Shown: positions 1 through 5,399 of the stretch, piece by piece
How the letters are laid out: each line of letters begins with the position of its first letter
Position numbering within the stretch: the first letter of the stretch is position 1
DNA from: CAYOOT01 sp964405665
GTDB lineage: Bacteria; Bdellovibrionota_C; UBA2361; SZUA-149; CAZDWZ01
DNA length: 6,664 nt
NCBI GenBank assembly: GCA_964405665.1
Contig: CAYOOT010000112.1
Location: forward strand, 1 to 6,664
Direction: 5' to 3'
Notes under the pieces: generated by a model
Told to the model about the DNA's origin: nothing
What the model saw: the letters and a program-made list of their open reading frames with translations, nothing else
Database searches by the model: none
Made by a program: the position numbers and the translations under genes

Positions 1-18
1 CTACATTAATTTAGAACT

Positions 19-825
19 ATGGAAAGAGAACCAGTTTCTGCCTTCGTAATTGCCTACAACGAAGAAGAAAATATTGCTGATTGTATCAAGAGTCTTTTAT
101 TTTGTGACGAAGTAATTCTGATCGACTCTTTTTCAACAGATCGGACTGCAGAAATTGCCAAAACTTTGGGCGCAACTATAATCCAAAGAAAATGGGCTGG
201 ATACCGTGATCAAAAAGCTTATGGTTTGAGCATTGTAAAACATCAGTGGGTACTTAACCTTGATGCCGATGAAAGGGTGGATGAACAATTAAAAGGAAAT
301 ATTCTTAAGGTCCTGCAAGAAATTAAACAAACTGGAAATGACAATTTTAAGATCTCCGGATATTATATTAATCGCGTTGTTTTTTATCTGGGTCGCTGGT
401 GGAGAAAAGGCGGTTGGTATCCAGAATATCGCTTACGATTCTTCAGAAAATCTGATGTTACTTGGGGAGGGGAAGAACCTCATGAAAAACCGATAATTAA
501 AGGAAAAACCAAACAGCTGGGAGGAGAAATTCAGCACTATACTTATAAAAATATTGATGATCAGTTGGCCAGATTACAAAACTTTTCCTCTATCTCGGCA
601 TTTGAAGAATACAAAAAAGGAACTAAGGCCTCTTTAAAATTATTACTAATCAACCCGATCTTAAGAACATTAAAATTTTATATTTTCAAAAAGGGCTATC
701 GGGAAGGTATTGCGGGATTGATCGTCGCTCTTTTTGAGGGCTACTATACTTTTATGAAATATGCCAAACTATGGGAACTAGAGTTTATCAATAAAGAAAA
801 AAATAAAATAAAGGCTAAAAAATGA
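19..825 (+). CDS. Family 2 glycosyltransferase, lipopolysaccharide-core (WaaE/KdtX-like) type
   Basis: The 268-residue protein is a GT-A fold glycosyltransferase that probably moves a hexose from a nucleotide sugar to a lipopolysaccharide-core or related lipid-linked acceptor at the inner face of the cytoplasmic membrane. The N-terminus shows the family start AYNEEENI (residues 12-19), then EVILIDSFSTDRT (31-43) and the metal/nucleotide-sugar motif DADE (82-85). The segment around 132-156, with RLRFFRK, WGG and PHE, is typical of the WaaE/KdtX subgroup. The C-terminus (about 208-255) is hydrophobic and amphipathic with basic residues, suggesting membrane association, and ends in a Lys-rich tail. 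Length is normal for the family (about 250-270). The ATG at 19 has no clear Shine-Dalgarno, but the protein begins where the family does. Its stop overlaps the yicC start in ATGA, so the two are probably translationally coupled. The exact donor and acceptor cannot be told. Confidence 0.9.
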   Translation: MEREPVSAFVIAYNEEENIADCIKSLLFCDEVILIDSFSTDRTAEIAKTLGATIIQRKWAGYRDQKAYGLSIVKHQWVLNLDADERVDEQLKGNILKVLQEIKQTGNDNFKISGYYINRVVFYLGRWWRKGGWYPEYRLRFFRKSDVTWGGEEPHEKPIIKGKTKQLGGEIQHYTYKNIDDQLARLQNFSSISAFEEYKKGTKASLKLLLINPILRTLKFYIFKKGYREGIAGLIVALFEGYYTFMKYAKLWELEFINKEKNKIKAKK

Positions 826-1715
826 CTATTTCAAGCATGACTGGTTATGGGAAAGAATCTTGCTCTGAAAATGGTTTAAATATTTCCGTGGAACTTCGTT
901 CGGTTAATAATCGATACTTGGACACGAATTTTAAATTACCTCAAGGATATTATAGTTTAGAAAATGAATTAACTAAAATAGTAAAATCCAAAATTAGCCG
1001 AGGAAGAGTTGATATTCTAATAACCAGAAGCTGTGAACGAAGCACTTCTTTTGAAAGTAAGTTCAATGAGGAAATTTTTAGCGCTTATCTGAAAGCTGCG
1101 CAAAAAGCCTCCGCACTTGCTCAATGCACAGAAGAAAAGGTCTTAGCAATGACTATTCCGGAAATTTTATTGCGCAAAGAAGTTTTTGAAATATCTTTTA
1201 AAGAAGCAAATTTGGAAAATGAATTTTCACTTGTTAAAAATTGCCTAGAAGCTGCCCTGGATAAATTGGTTGATTCCCGAAAAATTGAAGGCAAAAATTT
1301 AAATATCGCCCTTTTAAATCTTCTTTCAGAGCTTGAAGAATTAGTTTCCAAAGTTACAACTCTTAGCGTTGCCGAACCACTTTTATTTCAACAAAGATTT
1401 ACGGCAAAGGTGAAACAATTATTGGCGGCAATTGAGCTTGATCAATTAAGGATGGCCCAAGAAGTTGCGATCTTTGCCGATAAAATCGATGTCACAGAAG
1501 AATTAACTCGTCTTTCCAGCCATTTTCAACAATTTAAAAGTTTTCTCGGAGAAAAAGATAGTCCCGGGAAAAAATTAGAATTTCTTTTGCAAGAAATATT
1601 AAGAGAATTGAATACGACCGCATCTAAATCACAAAATACAGAAATAACTATCTTAATAGTAAATTCCAAATCTTTAGTTGAAAAATTAAAAGAGCAGGTA
1701 TTAAATATCGAGTAG
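822..1715 (+). CDS. yicC: YicC/YloC family endoribonuclease
   Basis: This 297-residue protein is a full-length YicC/YloC family member (YicC-like N-terminal domain followed by the DUF1732 domain). The family is reported to act as an endoribonuclease on RNA in the cytoplasm, for example small RNA decay in E. coli. The N-terminal signature SSMTGYG (residues 4-10) is followed by VELRSVNNRYLD (23-34), FKLP, and SRGRVDI (59-65). The C-terminal signature covers about 247-270 with PGKKLEFLLQEILREL, then NTTASKS, and the chain ends EQVLNIE, matching the family's usual EQ-Q-NIE ending. Differences from the common consensus are conservative (Leu-Asn-Thr-Thr rather than Ala-Asn-Thr-Ile). The start ATG lies in the stop of the glycosyltransferase, with AAGG at 811-814 seven bases upstream acting as ribosome binding site. 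gmk follows after three bases; yicC next to gmk is a common bacterial arrangement. Confidence 0.95.
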   Translation: MTISSMTGYGKESCSENGLNISVELRSVNNRYLDTNFKLPQGYYSLENELTKIVKSKISRGRVDILITRSCERSTSFESKFNEEIFSAYLKAAQKASALAQCTEEKVLAMTIPEILLRKEVFEISFKEANLENEFSLVKNCLEAALDKLVDSRKIEGKNLNIALLNLLSELEELVSKVTTLSVAEPLLFQQRFTAKVKQLLAAIELDQLRMAQEVAIFADKIDVTEELTRLSSHFQQFKSFLGEKDSPGKKLEFLLQEILRELNTTASKSQNTEITILIVNSKSLVEKLKEQVLNIE

Positions 1716-1718
1716 CTA

Positions 1719-2363
1719 ATGATTAACTTAAATCAAAATCAAATATTATTTTGCTTTTGCGGTCCCGGAGGAAGTGGCAAATCGACAATTTGCACGGAAT
1801 TGCTGCAAAAACTTCCCCAGTTAAGGCTTTCTATTTCCACTACCAGCAGGGCTCCTCGCGGCAAAGAAGTCGATGGAAAACAATACCACTTTGTTTCAGA
1901 GAAAGAATTTGAAAAAAGAATTAATCAAAAGAATTTTATTGAATACGCAAATTTCAATGCCAATTATTATGGAACAGAATTTTCCAATCTGGAAAAGGCC
2001 AAAGTAGAAAATTGCGATTTGCTTTTAGATATCGATATCCAAGGTGTAATTCAATTAAAAAAACTCTATCCCCTTCATCTTGTAACTATTTTTATCTTTC
2101 CTCCAAGTTTTGATATTCTTGTCCAAAGATTCACTGCTCGAGGAACAGATGATCAAGAAAAAATAAACGCCCGTTTAGAAATAGCTAAAGAAGAAATTAA
2201 AACTCTTACTTCTCCAGGTTTTTCTGATTATTTATTAATCAATGATAGCTTAAAAGAAACCATTGATGCTGCCTCAGGGATAATTCAAGCTGAAAGAAAA
2301 AGATTTCATAGATTTGATAGTAAATATTTAGCTAAAATATTTGGCGATTGGGTAAATAAATAA
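1719..2363 (+). CDS. gmk: Guanylate kinase
   Basis: Guanylate kinase phosphorylates GMP (and dGMP) to GDP with ATP, an essential cytoplasmic step in guanine nucleotide synthesis. The 214-residue protein has the P-loop GPGGSGKST (residues 15-23). The GMP-binding region follows, with SISTTSRAPR (R44 and R47), then Y56 in YHF, E75 in FIEYA and YGT at 84-86. The LLLDIDIQG strand (101-109, with D104 and D106) and the lid segment RGTDD (141-145) come next, and the adenine-side IND is at 174-176. Length is typical of bacterial Gmk (about 190-215). The second P-loop residue pair is GG where many homologues have S-G or S-A, which does not affect the call. The ATG is three bases after the yicC stop and has only a weak GAG at 1710-1712, so translation probably depends on coupling to yicC. 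The next gene converges on it with nine bases between stops. Confidence 0.97.
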   Translation: MINLNQNQILFCFCGPGGSGKSTICTELLQKLPQLRLSISTTSRAPRGKEVDGKQYHFVSEKEFEKRINQKNFIEYANFNANYYGTEFSNLEKAKVENCDLLLDIDIQGVIQLKKLYPLHLVTIFIFPPSFDILVQRFTARGTDDQEKINARLEIAKEEIKTLTSPGFSDYLLINDSLKETIDAASGIIQAERKRFHRFDSKYLAKIFGDWVNK

Positions 2364-2372
2364 AATTGGCCA

Positions 2373-2873
2373 TCACCTATTGGCTTCTGCATAATTAACC
2401 AACCATTCAAAACCCAAAAAACCTGCTTTAGTTTGCAGCAGTATTTTGCTTTTTTCCGGAACAACTCTTTCATAGAGATCTCTATTTACTTTAATTTCTT
2501 CTGATTGATGATTGGGTCTCCAAGAAGCAAGAGTCAAATAATAAGTAGTAGAACTTTTTTTCCTTGTTGAATATTTTGAAAATACAGGAACCTGATGATT
2601 TGCTGGAATTGAAGAATCAAAATAACCATTAAGAAAAATAGTAATCCCTGCAGCAAACATACTCCCAAACATTATTGAAGTTATCACATAGTTCATCCTT
2701 TTTTTTTCTTGATAACTAAGAATCCAAGCAATAAATCCAAAAAATGGCGAAACAATTCCACCTGCAAAAAGACAAATTTGAATATTATCTAGACAACGAT
2801 ATTTTAATTGAGCAGCTGCAAATATAAAACTTCCTAATAAAAAAAGGATAAATAAAATAATTTTTGTAATCAT
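2373..2873 (-). CDS. Hypothetical membrane protein with three predicted helices and a C-terminal soluble domain
   Basis: I do not recognise this 166-residue protein. It has three hydrophobic stretches at about residues 3-22, 33-53 and 62-82. The basic loop QEKKR (55-59) lies between the second and third, so by the positive-inside rule the soluble part (about 85-166) would face out of the cytoplasm. The first segment ends in FAAAQ and could alternatively be a signal peptide. The soluble part looks beta-rich, with a Tyr/Thr stretch near 109-114, a Trp at 118, KVNRDLYERVVPEKSKI at 128-144 and AGFLGFEW at 150-157. It has no Cys or obvious catalytic motif. AAGGAA (minus strand, 2884-2889), ten bases before the ATG, supports the start. 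The gene is on the opposite strand from all the other clear genes and separates the housekeeping block from the sugar-type cluster. It is an isolated gene unless the small candidate frame at 2892-3047 is real. Confidence 0.7.
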   Translation of the reverse strand: MITKIILFILFLLGSFIFAAAQLKYRCLDNIQICLFAGGIVSPFFGFIAWILSYQEKKRMNYVITSIMFGSMFAAGITIFLNGYFDSSIPANHQVPVFSKYSTRKKSSTTYYLTLASWRPNHQSEEIKVNRDLYERVVPEKSKILLQTKAGFLGFEWLVNYAEANR

Positions 2874-2883
2874 AAGATAAAAA

Positions 2884-2889
2884 TTCCTT
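2884..2889 (-). promoter_or_regulatory. Ribosome binding site of the minus-strand membrane protein
   Basis: Read on the minus strand this is AAGGAA, ten bases upstream of the ATG at 2873. It fixes the start of the hypothetical membrane protein. The spacing is slightly long but usable. Confidence 0.5.
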
Positions 2890-2891
2890 AT

Positions 2892-3047
2892 CTACCTACA
2901 AGTTAACGACATTACTATCAAAAAGCTGAGAGGCACTTCTCCGGGAGAACATCCTAAACATTTTAAACAATATATTTCGCTTCCTGATATTTCAGAAATA
3001 GAATATCCTCTTGATATGCCATCAGCTATCTCCCATGATTTTAACAT
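2892..3047 (-). CDS. Candidate small protein, 51 residues, cysteine-containing (uncertain)
   Basis: An ATG-initiated frame of 51 codons ends 18 bases before the ATG of the minus-strand membrane protein, so both could sit on one transcript. The product has a central CLKCLGC cluster (Cys 27 is preceded by IY; Cys at 27, 30, 33), then SPGE, a hydrophobic LSFLIVM and a last Cys at 50. I do not recognise it. Against it being a gene: there is no Shine-Dalgarno close to the ATG (the nearest AGGA-like run is more than 20 bases upstream), it is short, and the same bases are also open without a start codon on the plus strand. It could be a decayed remnant of a longer gene on either strand. Confidence 0.2.
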   Translation of the reverse strand: MLKSWEIADGISRGYSISEISGSEIYCLKCLGCSPGEVPLSFLIVMSLTCR

Positions 3048-3170
3048 TTAATATTTATCGTCAGAAAATTTTTTCCTAAGTAAATTTTTATATCTCTGCC
3101 AAAAATATTTGGGTTTTCTACTTTTTATACAGTAATTACAGCAGATTATTGCTGAACATAATTTTTAAAT

Positions 3171-3311
3171 ATGAAAATAAAAAATGAAAATATGGATCTA
3201 CAGTTGAATCTAAAACATTGTAGACCTATGAGACATTCTACGGTTAATAGATATGAATACCGTCGTCTTATAAAATATGTTATTTGTAAACTAATTGTAG
3301 AAAATTTTTAG
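3171..3311 (+). CDS. Candidate small basic protein, 46 residues (uncertain)
   Basis: An ATG-initiated frame of 46 codons lies upstream of the radical SAM gene. The product is basic, with RPMRHSTVNRYEYRRLIKY in its second half and two Cys residues. No Shine-Dalgarno precedes the ATG (the upstream sequence is ATAATTTTTAAAT), and no family is recognised. STVNRY faintly recalls the N-terminal part of tyrosine recombinases, but that is far too little to name it. It may be a chance open frame in AT-rich DNA, a leader peptide, or the debris of a mobile-element gene. Confidence 0.15.
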   Translation: MKIKNENMDLQLNLKHCRPMRHSTVNRYEYRRLIKYVICKLIVENF

Positions 3312-3346
3312 ATCTAAGCAAAGAATGCTAGTTGCAGTATTTTTTT

Positions 3347-3352
3347 AAAGGA
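3347..3352 (+). promoter_or_regulatory. Ribosome binding site that sets the radical SAM start at 3360
   Basis: AAAGGA lies seven bases before the ATG at 3360. A TTG codon immediately before that ATG (3357) is in frame, but it is closer to the site and is a poorer start. The ATG is therefore preferred, and the protein is 405 rather than 406 residues. Confidence 0.6.
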
Positions 3353-3359
3353 TTAATTG

Positions 3360-4577
3360 ATGTTGATTGAGGAAGTAGAATTTGAAAAAAAATATGGTAA
3401 ACGTTTTCAGTCAGCTTTGTCCGAAGCAAAAGATTTTGTAGAAAACCCAGGTAAATTAAAGGAAATCATTGCCAAAGAATTCTCAAAAGTAGATCCTTTA
3501 AAAATTTATCAGCCAACCCCAGATCCCTTTGCCTATCGAATGACTCTCTATAAAGGCTTTGTCCTTTTTCCGGAAAGACTAAAAAATTATACTATTGCTC
3601 AAGATGATCCTAAAGCAGTTACTCGTTCTTTTATGCCTTATATTATGGATATCGAGCCGAATAGCCGTTGTAATTTTAAATGTATCATGTGCCAGGTTTC
3701 CGAGTGGTCTAACGGCAACAGAGCGGGCGATATGAATTTTGAGAATTATCAAAAATTCATTGATGATAATCCCCAATTAATTGAAGTTAAACTGCATGGT
3801 TTAGGCGAACCATTGATGAATAAGAAATACATGGAAATGGTTAGCTATCTTGCCGATAAATCAATTTGGGTAAGAACAACAACTAACGGATCATTATTGC
3901 ATGTTAGGGATAATGCTAAACGTTTAATCGATACGGGCATTGGAGAAATTCAAACTTCGGTCGATGGAGCAACAAAAGAAGTTTTTGAAAAAATCAGGGG
4001 AAATTCTAATTTTGAAACGGTTGTAAAAAATTTAACGGCTCTTAATGCTTATGCTAACACAAAGGATCGTCTCTATACAAGAATGTGGGTATTAGTTCAA
4101 AAAGATAATCGTCATCAGATTTTTGAATTTGTGGAACTTGCTAAGCAGATGGGATTTAGGCGCATGAGTTTTTCTGTTACTCTAAATGATTGGGGTCAAG
4201 ATAATTGGGTAGAAAAAAACAAAGAGATTGAAATTCAGGGAATATCAGAGGAAGAGCGTTTGAAACTTGCCGAAATTTCCCAAAAGGAAGGAATTGATAT
4301 AACCATTTGGCAACAAGCAAATAAATATTCTTTTGATTCTCTGGAGAATTTATGCCCTTGGCCTTTTCAGCGTCCTTACATTTCATCAGACTTAAAAATT
4401 GTTCCTTGTTGTATGATCGGAAATCCTGATATTGAAAATTTAGGTGACGCTAATAATTTCCAAGATGTTTGGAATAGTAAGGTTTATCAAGATTTTCGCC
4501 AATCTCATCTGGAAGGAAAAATTCCCGAGTTTTGTCGTCATTGTTATAAAAATAATGGGAATCCAGAGAATCATTAA
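3360..4577 (+). CDS. Radical SAM protein with SPASM-type C-terminal domain
   Basis: The 405-residue protein is a radical S-adenosylmethionine enzyme. The [4Fe-4S] motif CNFKCIMC (Cys 104, 108, 111) has the canonical CxxxCxxC spacing, and GLGEP (147-151) is the SAM-contacting GEP motif. TTTNGS (173-178) and QTSVDGA (198-204) are the next barrel strands seen in this superfamily. The C-terminal third has a SPASM-like set: Cys 332 in CPWPF, the pair 350-351 in VPCCM, then VW and Cys 392 and 395 in CRHC. That implies at least one auxiliary iron-sulfur cluster. About 95 residues precede the barrel and match nothing I recognise; KYGKRF and PTPDPFAY are visible there. Family members act on peptides, aminocyclitols and sugars (for example the dehydrogenase BtrN), and some are tRNA- or cofactor-linked. 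The formyltransferase and aminotransferase downstream make a sugar or cyclitol substrate the better guess. No precursor peptide is seen beside it. The substrate is unknown. Confidence 0.9.
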   Translation: MLIEEVEFEKKYGKRFQSALSEAKDFVENPGKLKEIIAKEFSKVDPLKIYQPTPDPFAYRMTLYKGFVLFPERLKNYTIAQDDPKAVTRSFMPYIMDIEPNSRCNFKCIMCQVSEWSNGNRAGDMNFENYQKFIDDNPQLIEVKLHGLGEPLMNKKYMEMVSYLADKSIWVRTTTNGSLLHVRDNAKRLIDTGIGEIQTSVDGATKEVFEKIRGNSNFETVVKNLTALNAYANTKDRLYTRMWVLVQKDNRHQIFEFVELAKQMGFRRMSFSVTLNDWGQDNWVEKNKEIEIQGISEEERLKLAEISQKEGIDITIWQQANKYSFDSLENLCPWPFQRPYISSDLKIVPCCMIGNPDIENLGDANNFQDVWNSKVYQDFRQSHLEGKIPEFCRHCYKNNGNPENH

Positions 4578-4608
4578 TGTATAGTTCTTTTTATAGGTTA
4601 TACAAGTA

Positions 4609-4724
4609 CTACCTGTCGTTGCGAGGGAGCCGAAGGCGACCGAAGCAATCTCCATGTGTTTACCCAAATCAATCCAAGCGTAAACACAAGGAGATTGCTG
4701 CGCTTCGCTCGCAACGACAGGTAG
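4609..4724. repeat. 116-base palindromic (REP/MITE-like) intergenic element
   Basis: The two arms are an inverted repeat. The outer 17 bases match perfectly: CTACCTGTCGTTGCGAG at 4609-4625 and its complement at 4708-4724. The inner parts also match perfectly: GCAATCTCC at 4645-4653 with 4690-4698, and TGTGTTTA at 4655-4662 with 4681-4688, apart from one unpaired base on each side. The loop is 18 bases (4663-4680). Between outer and inner stems the left arm has 19 bases (GGAGCCGAAGGCGACCGAA) and the right only 9, giving an unequal internal bulge. The arms are GC-rich against AT-rich surroundings. Elements built on GTTGCGAG/CGAAGC/GAAGCAATCTC words are dispersed in many bacterial genomes as REP- or MITE-like repeats; that is general knowledge and no named family is claimed. 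A run of T residues does not follow, so it is not a standard intrinsic terminator, although the RNA hairpin could affect decay or readthrough. Confidence 0.88.
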
Positions 4725-4752
4725 GAAGATCTCTATATCCCGTAACGATATT

Positions 4753-5382
4753 ATGAATATATTACTGCTCAGTCCCTACCCCCGCAATAAAGTTATTCAT
4801 CAGTTTCTTTTAGAAAAAAAATGCAATGTCCTTACTTGGACTGATTTAATCACCCTTGATTTTTTGCAAGAAAATAAAATCGATTATCTTGTCAGCAACG
4901 GCTACGCTCCGATTATCAAAGAACCAATTATTTCAAATTTTAAACGTAAAATTATTAATGTTCATGCTACTTATTTGCCTTTTGGACGCGGCATTTACGG
5001 CAACTTTTGGAGTTTTTTTGAAGGGACCCCTAAAGGTGTAACTTTACATTTTATCGATGCCGGAATTGATTCCGGAGAAATCATTATTCGCAAAGAGATT
5101 CCACTATCTAATCAGGAAACATTAAAAACATCTTGGGAAATCTTGGAAAATAGTGCGGTAGATTTATTTTGTCAGAGTTGGGAAGATATTGTTAATCAAA
5201 GATATCAGCTGATTTCTCAGAGCCAATTAAAAGAAACAGGTTCCTATCATAATCGCAAACTCTCCGATCGCTACTTGAATATACTTCCAAAAAAATGGGA
5301 TACTCCACTTTGGGTAATAGAAGAAATGGGCAAGGAGTTTAGATTGTCAGAGACTGATTTTTGGAAAAAGTATGGGAATTAA
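4753..5382 (+). CDS. Small formyltransferase (sugar N-formyltransferase-like)
   Basis: The 209-residue protein is a formyl-transferase domain protein that probably transfers a formyl group from 10-formyltetrahydrofolate to an amine in the cytoplasm. The catalytic Asn-His-Asp set is present: N69 and H71 in INVHATYLPFGRG (68-80) and D106 in IDSGEII (105-111). GVTLHFIDAG (95-104) is the adjoining conserved strand. The chain is shorter than methionyl-tRNA formyltransferase (about 310) and lacks its C-terminal tRNA-binding domain. It ends with a tail that contains SYHNRKLSD (164-172), similar in style to formyltransferases of surface-polysaccharide loci. Those N-formylate 4-amino-4,6-dideoxysugars or similar. 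The start lacks a close Shine-Dalgarno; AGGAAG at 4723-4728 is about 24 bases upstream, too far to be ideal. The start still fits the family's N-terminus (NILLLSPYP). The gene follows the palindromic element and is 17 bases from the aminotransferase, so the two are probably co-transcribed. The substrate is inferred, not seen. Confidence 0.85.
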   Translation: MNILLLSPYPRNKVIHQFLLEKKCNVLTWTDLITLDFLQENKIDYLVSNGYAPIIKEPIISNFKRKIINVHATYLPFGRGIYGNFWSFFEGTPKGVTLHFIDAGIDSGEIIIRKEIPLSNQETLKTSWEILENSAVDLFCQSWEDIVNQRYQLISQSQLKETGSYHNRKLSDRYLNILPKKWDTPLWVIEEMGKEFRLSETDFWKKYGN

Positions 5383-5383
5383 T

Positions 5384-5388
5384 AGAGG
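5384..5388 (+). promoter_or_regulatory. Ribosome binding site that sets the aminotransferase start at 5400
   Basis: AGAGG lies eleven bases before the ATG at 5400, just after the formyltransferase stop at 5382. The upstream in-frame ATG at 5361 sits inside the formyltransferase and would add 13 residues not found in the family, so 5400 is preferred. Confidence 0.55.
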
Positions 5389-5399
5389 TAGATAATTTT

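Larger units (their letters stand above)
2874..3359. other. 486-base AT-rich intergenic region between divergent genes
   Basis: This stretch separates the minus-strand membrane protein from the plus-strand radical SAM gene and must hold the promoters for both directions. I see no tRNA, no rRNA and no securely identified protein. It holds two small candidate frames (2892-3047 minus and 3171-3311 plus, listed separately), a perfect 6-base inverted repeat with a one-base centre at 2937-2949, and repeated TCTACA/TGTAGA words between 3197 and 3301. A TATAAA at 3269-3274 resembles a -10 box, but no convincing -35 box sits at the right spacing, so no promoter is called. The half next to the membrane gene (to about 3050) looks more protein-like in composition than the strongly AT-rich half after it. 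Confidence 0.6.

Noticed and set aside
1121..1351. Minus-strand frame opposite yicC, and similar frames opposite the radical SAM gene and overlapping the formyltransferase and aminotransferase
   Set aside because: They lie inside genes with clear family matches, lack ribosome binding sites and have low-complexity or unprotein-like sequences, so they are antisense or out-of-frame shadows.
2364..2384. GCCA...TGGC as a terminator between gmk and the convergent gene
   Set aside because: Only four base pairs with an eight-base loop and no T run; too weak to call.
2937..2949. Perfect TTCTCC-G-GGAGAA inverted repeat as an operator
   Set aside because: It is only 13 bases, sits 64 bases upstream of the membrane-protein ATG and is inside a candidate reading frame; no second copy is seen in the window, so it is not called as a binding site.
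2881..3051. Plus-strand open stretch as a gene
   Set aside because: There is a stop directly before it and no start codon except a late ATG, so it is at best a remnant; kept only as part of the finding on the overlapping minus-strand frame.
4609..4724. Palindrome read as an intrinsic transcription terminator
   Set aside because: The stem is long enough, but the arms are followed by GAAGATCTCTATATCC rather than a T run, on the plus strand, and on the minus strand no T run follows the other arm. It is described as a dispersed palindromic element instead.
4753..5382. Methionyl-tRNA formyltransferase (fmt)
   Set aside because: The protein is about 100 residues shorter than Fmt and lacks its C-terminal tRNA-binding domain; the neighbours are sugar-type enzymes, not def or other translation-start genes.
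5361..5399. Upstream in-frame start for the aminotransferase
   Set aside because: It would begin inside the formyltransferase, has no ribosome binding site, and adds 13 residues absent from the family, whose conserved start LAINGG follows the ATG at 5400.
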